A stretch of 17,675 bases of DNA from Eggerthella sp. CAG:209 (GTDB lineage: Bacteria > Actinomycetota > Coriobacteriia > Coriobacteriales > Eggerthellaceae): positions 63,218 through 80,892 of the forward strand of contig FR884631.1 of the NCBI GenBank assembly GCA_000436075.1, given 5' to 3'. Position numbers and translations under genes: made by a program. The notes under the pieces were generated by a model that was not told the origin of the DNA, searched no databases, and worked only from the letters and a program-made list of their open reading frames with translations. This document shows positions 17,401 to 17,675 of the stretch, piece by piece (positions within the stretch are counted from its first letter, which is position 1; every line of letters starts with the position of its first letter).

Positions 17401-17675
17401 TCGGCTCTTCGGAAGGCAATAAGTATGTTTTGACGGAAACGCAGGCACCGGATGGTTATGTTGCGATCGACCCAGTAACACTTGTCGTCTATGCCGATGG
17501 TACCGTTAAACTCGATGGCGATTCTCTGGACGCCTCTTCGAAGGTGGCTATCGAAAACGGCGAAGATGGTACCGCGTACATTTCCGTTACCGACGATGCC
17601 GCTCCGATCCTCGACAACCAGGATGGCAACGATGCCTTCCTCTCCAAGACGGGTGACTGGGCATTCCTGCAAGCG
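4014..17675 (+). CDS. Giant multidomain isopeptide-stalk adhesin, main fragment (runs off window)
   Basis: One uninterrupted reading frame, open from 3975 to the last base (no stop in the window), first ATG at 4014 with no credible RBS, so it is really the continuation of the gene starting at 3181. Joined across the frameshift it encodes at least 4,832 residues. Order: rest of the head region to about 5420, including a degenerate Cna_B-like block ('TTVWADGNSAMRPSA' near 4416); 12 Cna_B domains (5421-11218); 17 SpaA/CnaB2-like domains (11218-17640); then 'FLSKTGD' (17637-17657), a sortase-motif look-alike. Known for the family: such domains form Lys-Asn or Lys-Asp isopeptide bonds, giving rigid, protease-resistant stalks on sortase-anchored pili and adhesins. 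Ligand, anchor helix and gene end are not visible. Long antisense frames inside it are shadows. Confidence 0.9.
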   Translation, partial: MEQREAQVRVLRSGRCRHGQTRPLDTEATAVEVNTEGATRTVLSASVSVPVFFDSQLAQDDESEIGWELQQGAPCDRSVKLSIPSKAMLAFMAGLVNTLGSEGAVAAASNAGDAAAPVDSETFLSSERGGKAEFTTVWADGNSAMRPSANQLMNNCEYRIYFQVEGDDKQYCLFQTDDAGNSVLSEDAKRLLGMTQEQFEALRDPDNDRIIQVRQTQTNTYSVSANELYSQVITKTLLRDDEGNPALDEDKNPVYTQTAKNITWAIKHEGFKCDDVVYNNAYVVASQDHYPNYVTDTQEVLQLLGDVTFNLSLHIGDEANELAAMSNDERMEKWFDKWGRYSSIITQKVKNGAVEETLVQKGSEGKDGEFYKAITTGTLKLSISDDGKSGALGPARWALYHPDGSTFVYSFQQDEEKHSTTIDNGDGTSSTYTDSYQVTYNNANTPNYGSDVSAAYNNGTVSVIHRGTTRVDFTKKWLDDDASARPDTNYTLWRYSAKDGEGPDTASQVTVREDGGAYIAISLTAEQGRNAPDGTIDLGALLRSKYKDVSIAKYDPSGYPYVYFLREDAPAGYERLLGSGIDAEDGTVTGDTAPNYYNDSFSGKVDATQKFVRAEGDKSVYSGGAIINRRSETTTAELTKTWDAASFQDQIADISVTFKLERILKKHAHFDENLGYWVANGDTYTVTDPDTGETNEFPYGFSCCDDVPFEDQNKVVTGWTAENLTQTVSSQVPRFDANGEEWVYRWNESYVEKPDSSSSFDPDIDPASGQSLMTGVFKVMSSITDASGEHVPLAFEGYYDKEKGVLVNKYIDQTTARAEKYWWNESTGEYTQDTSNLGYDAKPVSVTLTRNGNVLHQFTLTGTAQDEPTKVTLDDGTAFSYQETTPWSMDFTGLPKYDENGAEYTYMVMEGSEGYVRQHEYHRNYKEDPDDPFADGVPNLTIIKNRPGEDASIVRVSKTWSDGGNTSARVPVRVGVFAAHDIEKDGQVVYAKDQKIGDTMLFEDNGWYSELLVGVGGLDQTKDVYIRELSVDDAHEANNNYLVLTRDEVASGAAGTEYQQLLINWADTNPDNPRNERMVVSSSDNQGYAFDVSYGKNDSLDSLEVSNRRVGVVDVTANKTWTDQGSNPSNRPEACLALSSSREGNVFHSDENGDVYVNVGDLGVNEKSYVCTSSDLSSKTIYNTKTDPAFIWLADKDGNRVDGDEGAKLCVRVDSTASDSQVQFATLPKYDSAGAVVDWTVKESWLEDSADYVSSETDRSMSYDSKWHFADSVDVAYNNKRAETKDVTFFTKWYDGYVNEQIRQRPDVYLTVWRQVYEYDAQGNLAMDSNGYPKTTLEKVAIPDAYMWESIDDYNRKATVKDLPKYDSHGKEIVYYASFFTSVPGSSTANLDYDDPWYTFSANDEDPGNVKWDEASDEVAAAKRTEVVGEDGQGGTVDAIREDGTLNYRIANSYFAEGEKHWANVPYGFDDVDLPDISVYLQRRLANGSYDESGAWQKGDPVAWSDLAITETEDGGYAVQRVDSAASAQGVADGKTAVAWTKKLTKNDQGYSYSLTQYGENGDDIEASAENDLPKYDKNGHLYEYRAVEVIDGLANKPGGFTANDLTNTSAGFAAGKVYWVQQGIPGSSLITNTYASEKGKLTVKKLYDGLDAGDKVPDTTFTLYRYYVTKDGTKSDAQPVATHTLSAGDVVLSAGGDGATTGEGSYTFDNVDIYTPSGEYWVYYIVEDSVDGYGTLVAKGDKTFGDASDFTWGGFVGNGIASTDLEGPSLLDSGTFAQPSATAVANDTTPDVTFQNSYYPADATVSLQGKKTWQDQSNAFGIRPENITLEVTRSYQDGTPDSQGEAAGLVGFALGALGLGSDASKGIIKLQSDDPAAANYLSWDKDSQTDAWVYTISNLEEYAPDGKAWRYTVKEIPDADSRYLVSANGGTVNADNHESDAPVPVPSIVNYLDTELTVSKVWKDNEDLDWKQRPDVTVALQAKVDNGEWGEAGVVLKDQLGIVDGEGNALTNFMYKGYVQAFEQTWSAKEPDNQGKSEYSYTWKQLPAQAKAEDGTIHTLAWRAVEKKLVYNAGSSNEKVVEVSSPDNDGTYASYYPYQPSQTSSSKGNDQGGTECISTITNTLDATAITAKKTWIDNDNEWVTRPGTNAAGDGWSVTYALQRSTTPNDDSSWKWLSEYGADIDSPFANDAGELASSLLKATISGTGADATATFENLPKTDVNGKEYTYRLVEKVVGSYKVEGALVGSSVDGKVQLVAVGVGTNAPGASCQTFTNALNTVDISGTKRFNDYGTGLAPTTLDQVQSSVKLKVQRSLDGLSWSDAEKDGGIAPQAEWAMGENGAWTFKFSSLPYADQAGNVYQYRVVEVSDGASGFFDSYADDASVDKATGDVTTATIANTATRFTMDKIGDKTTGSDGELLNGVVFELVRDGKTFASWQRDEQGVVSSTVWHGGRASGSTDAGVAMTGDNQGFLVGLPAGTYTVKETKTPAGHVQAADFQILVSADGAVTLGSGGEYAQASAGPDGVVCVSVTDAVTRGKVVLHKFFDHGGSDVAVANMTFDLYKGVYDGNAANGGGILIATGITTGNDGAWYSSEDKTMSYQNVKDAFGEFAKYYSQASDGLPLGDYYFVETSTSNNTVDALGKAFSFRVEDNKTSQPYVKVEAENDEFNASAQLKKTNSETGEPVSGAKFALKREDGTPNGEVIASDLRSGTEYAFDATASKVEDSKTTDAGVLKLTGLKKGSYILTEISNTGYNLSGTTPIAFTVTNEDNGNTLSLGTDGKLANTPLHGSINLVKVDASDNRQGVNGAQFTLQKKGTDGQWADVAYGLLTGKDYRAAVDAAGAITAVSEADTVSGAASSAGELRVENLPWGIYRFVESKAADGYVGKVDGSWPVSKEMEIKADNVQASSTVPLSAGQIANSQTDLVIWKTDKDSSVPLKDTEFTIVPNEGSSFVDRSASKAFVTDTTGKALPIDGSSSLTGQLIAGNSYTITETKATNGYSLPSPASIVITIGDDGTARIVTDSAMGNWEIQASGSVNNVLVKDEATSVIFYKQDENGKPLAGSEFKIKGTFSDGSTEKTVAPDGDMAKFVASGLFIAGETYSIEESKAPAGYEKLPSGQFKITEAGSVEAVGTVPAGWTIADGGALIVAKDTPIEVVLNKKSTSGIDVANATYQISGKFRGADGQPQQDVRTYTTATTQALKGAVKVEGLIGGETYTIKETASPAGYVLDGTEFTFTVKDDGTVVAGSSGQTAANGAAATSQDSHRNVGYSIANRDTVTITQTDAPIRLSLAKRGSNTGEQQLFGAEFTIEGKFAKDYTSGVAEQKIYQRMGVDDISSLRFVAGETYSITETKAPDGYELIQGAFTFTVSLDGKVYEGGANDQGISNGQYLLYGDYLGFVAVDNPVEVTLSKYGSDKGDNSAGSAISGATFRIKGVFAGSAEAGETERVFTMDSGSYSLPGLIAGNTYQLWEASSPAGYKQIKGALSFKVNADGTIDQVNAEGASFENGTMGIEDGKVSIKAVDDPVELTIEKKDESGQNALSGAVFGVTPVDGSAFADGTTGEKTLAATDGDGKTLLSGQLVVGGKYEISELVAPAGYKRVAQKLTVQVTSDGQLKAVGIVPAAFKSEKTGSGSAAITVFTGDVWNSPTKMYIQKSSAIDGLLRLPGATYQLTGAFADGSSQRTLTTDKNGMAELDRALLVADGATEYTLKETVAPEGYALNAADFVFTVSTDGSIVAKGEAVAGYAVTGEGNITVSATDDPIEVAIKKVASDGAGDSAMNGAEFKIEGVFAGETESKVKTLTTNGDGFTETLSSMLKAGQEYTITETKAPAGYKLLSNAFKIKVSTDGSVTVVGEVPVGWKIDDRSDSENGAALIVATDDPVSMTVTKQAEGADTSAMQGAGFCVTPAEGSIFADGTTETKTLVTGADGKTSLDAQLVVGGTYTLEEEKAPAGYKLIDGMLSFTVNGDGTLSVAGQAPEGFAVSAEGGVAVVTATDAITEVSLSKVDIDSNEALGGAEFTLEGAFSDGKGGSVERLGNDAAKVIVGADGKLTVSGASDVADGKGLDAIRGLVAGEEYTLTETRAPEGYELNTQPFVFAMGNDGAVVPAGEAWGWSVESGSASIVAADKAIEFRILKQGRAIGGKEAESADPGFMAGAEFAVTGVFAGSTEESTDVMTVGIDGWTEGWSSLLVAGNIYKISETRAPLGYKLIAEPLNVMVKTDGTLVAVDAEGNALDEGNALDADAGAQGWTVSEDTEGIAQITAVDEPTSVMLSKVSAEGGQALSGAEFDLEGSFAQGSGQIAPEKKRIVVNGQGNLRIADVEPQILGGETVGEFSQASSIEGLVAGESYLLTEVKAPAGYELVQDTLRFAVNDDGSICLVQRSTAPEAWTLSDDQGEIGITCADVPLKVSLNKQNEQGAALEGAQFTLSGAFPDGSATKTFTSNGDGVAFKDMQLVGSSEGNKYVLTETQAPDGYVAIDPVTLVVYADGTVKLDGDSLDASSKVAIENGEDGTAYISVTDDAAPILDNQDGNDAFLSKTGDWAFLQA
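4079..4083 (+). other. Apparent -1 frameshift in a five-C run
   Basis: The upstream frame reads GCC CCC TTG ACA and stops at 4105; the downstream frame reads CTT GAC ACC GAG and remains open to 17675. One additional C (six instead of five) would fuse them as ...KPAPLDTEATAV. The upstream frame shows exported-protein features, the downstream frame shows the stalk, so they belong together. Confidence 0.85.
5421..11218 (+). repeat. Array A: 12 tandem Cna_B domains (Lys-Asn type)
   Basis: Twelve diverged domains of about 120-180 aa, each opening with K-x-W/Y/F ('TKKW', 'TKTW', 'EKYW', 'SKTW', 'NKTW', 'FTKW', 'EKHW', 'KKLY', 'KKTW', 'SKVW', 'KKTW', 'TKRF') and closing with an Asn strand ('INRR', 'VNKY', 'IKNR', 'VSNR', 'YNNK', 'IANS', 'ITNT', 'FQNS', 'IVNY', 'ITNT', 'FTNA', 'IANT'). 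Approximate spans: 5421-5900, 5904-6440, 6450-6851, 6861-7340, 7344-7856, 7863-8375, 8379-8920, 8928-9410, 9420-9872, 9879-10388, 10392-10847, 10851-11218. Several carry the family signature 'LPKYDxxG'. Eleven of twelve have a Glu in the Y-x-V-x-E strand; the sixth does not. Predicted to self-crosslink Lys to Asn. No nucleotide-level identity between units is evident, so the array is old. Confidence 0.85.
11218..17640 (+). repeat. Array B: 17 tandem SpaA/CnaB2-like domains (mostly Lys-Asp type)
   Basis: Seventeen domains of about 110-140 aa. Each opens with a strand ending in Lys ('LSKVD', 'LNKKS', 'IEKKD', 'VTKQA'), then 'GAEFxIxG', 'GLxAGExYTITETKAPxGY', 'FTVxxDGxV', and a last strand with Asp ('VATDDP', 'VAKDTP', 'AVDNP'). 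Approximate spans, numbered 13-29: 11218-11632, 11625-12029, 12027-12385, 12384-12800, 12786-13157, 13158-13478, 13479-13877, 13878-14234, 14235-14597, 14598-14966, 14967-15308, 15309-15668, 15669-16019, 16020-16415, 16416-16829, 16830-17246, 17247-17640. Lys and Glu are kept in all 17; the acceptor is Asp in 13 and 17-29, Asn in 14-16. The pattern closely follows the CnaB2 domain of FbaB (the parent of SpyCatcher). Confidence 0.85.
16722..16757 (+). repeat. 18-bp tandem duplication in the stalk
   Basis: GAGGGCAATGCCCTTGAT occurs twice back to back (16722-16739, 16740-16757), giving EGNALD twice. It is in frame and sits in a loop of domain 27. Exact identity indicates a recent slippage event. 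Confidence 0.9.
17640..17654 (+). other. LSKTG, possible variant sortase signal at the window edge
   Basis: After the last repeat comes a short linker ('PILDNQDGNDAF') and then LSKTGD, which differs from canonical LPxTG only by Ser for Pro. The placement, at the end of the last stalk domain, is that expected of a sorting signal. The hydrophobic segment and basic tail that would confirm it lie beyond base 17675. Confidence 0.5.

Noticed and set aside
11218..17640. CRISPR-like or simple DNA repeat array
   Set aside because: The repetition is at protein level with about 350-bp diverged units and no constant-repeat/variable-spacer pattern.

Overview
The window looks like chromosomal DNA of a Gram-positive, fairly GC-rich anaerobe, most likely a Coriobacteriia member (Eggerthella/Slackia type). 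This is inferred from a type I methionine aminopeptidase with an N-terminal SEC-C zinc motif, the codon usage, and a giant sortase-type surface protein. No marker settles the genus.

Layout. Left block (129-2564) has three genes on the minus strand: map (methionine aminopeptidase), a five-helix membrane protein resembling the HsmA/TIGR03987 family, and a TetR-family regulator. The regulator is the first gene of a probable two-gene unit (tetR, then the membrane protein), which ends at a rho-independent terminator at 1316-1352. The 125-bp gap between the two holds nested inverted repeats, one directly against the membrane-protein Shine-Dalgarno. Then comes a 616-bp divergent intergenic region (2565-3180) with no convincing gene but with a hairpin plus T-run, a second stem-loop and a 15-bp palindrome just upstream of the next gene.

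Right block (3181-17675, plus strand, running off the window) is a single giant cell-wall adhesin gene of at least about 4,832 codons. It is interrupted by one apparent -1 frameshift in a five-C run at 4079-4083. The parts in order are: signal peptide; Ser/Asp/Thr-rich linker; an adhesin-like head region; 12 Cna_B domains of the 'K-x-W ... LPKYD ... Asn' kind (5421-11218); 17 smaller SpaA/CnaB2-like domains of the 'Lys ... TETKAPxGY ... Asp' kind (11218-17640); and a sortase-like LSKTG motif in the last codons. The protein is probably an extended, protease-resistant stalk in which each domain is locked by an intramolecular isopeptide bond.

Most notable points: the acceptor residue predicted for the isopeptide bond changes from Asn to Asp along the chain, so the distal array is effectively a natural run of SpyCatcher-like (Lys-Glu-Asp) domains; the frameshift disconnects the exported N-terminus from the stalk; and the 5' leader is rich in secondary structure. 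The true 3' end, transmembrane anchor and any neighbouring sortase lie outside the window.
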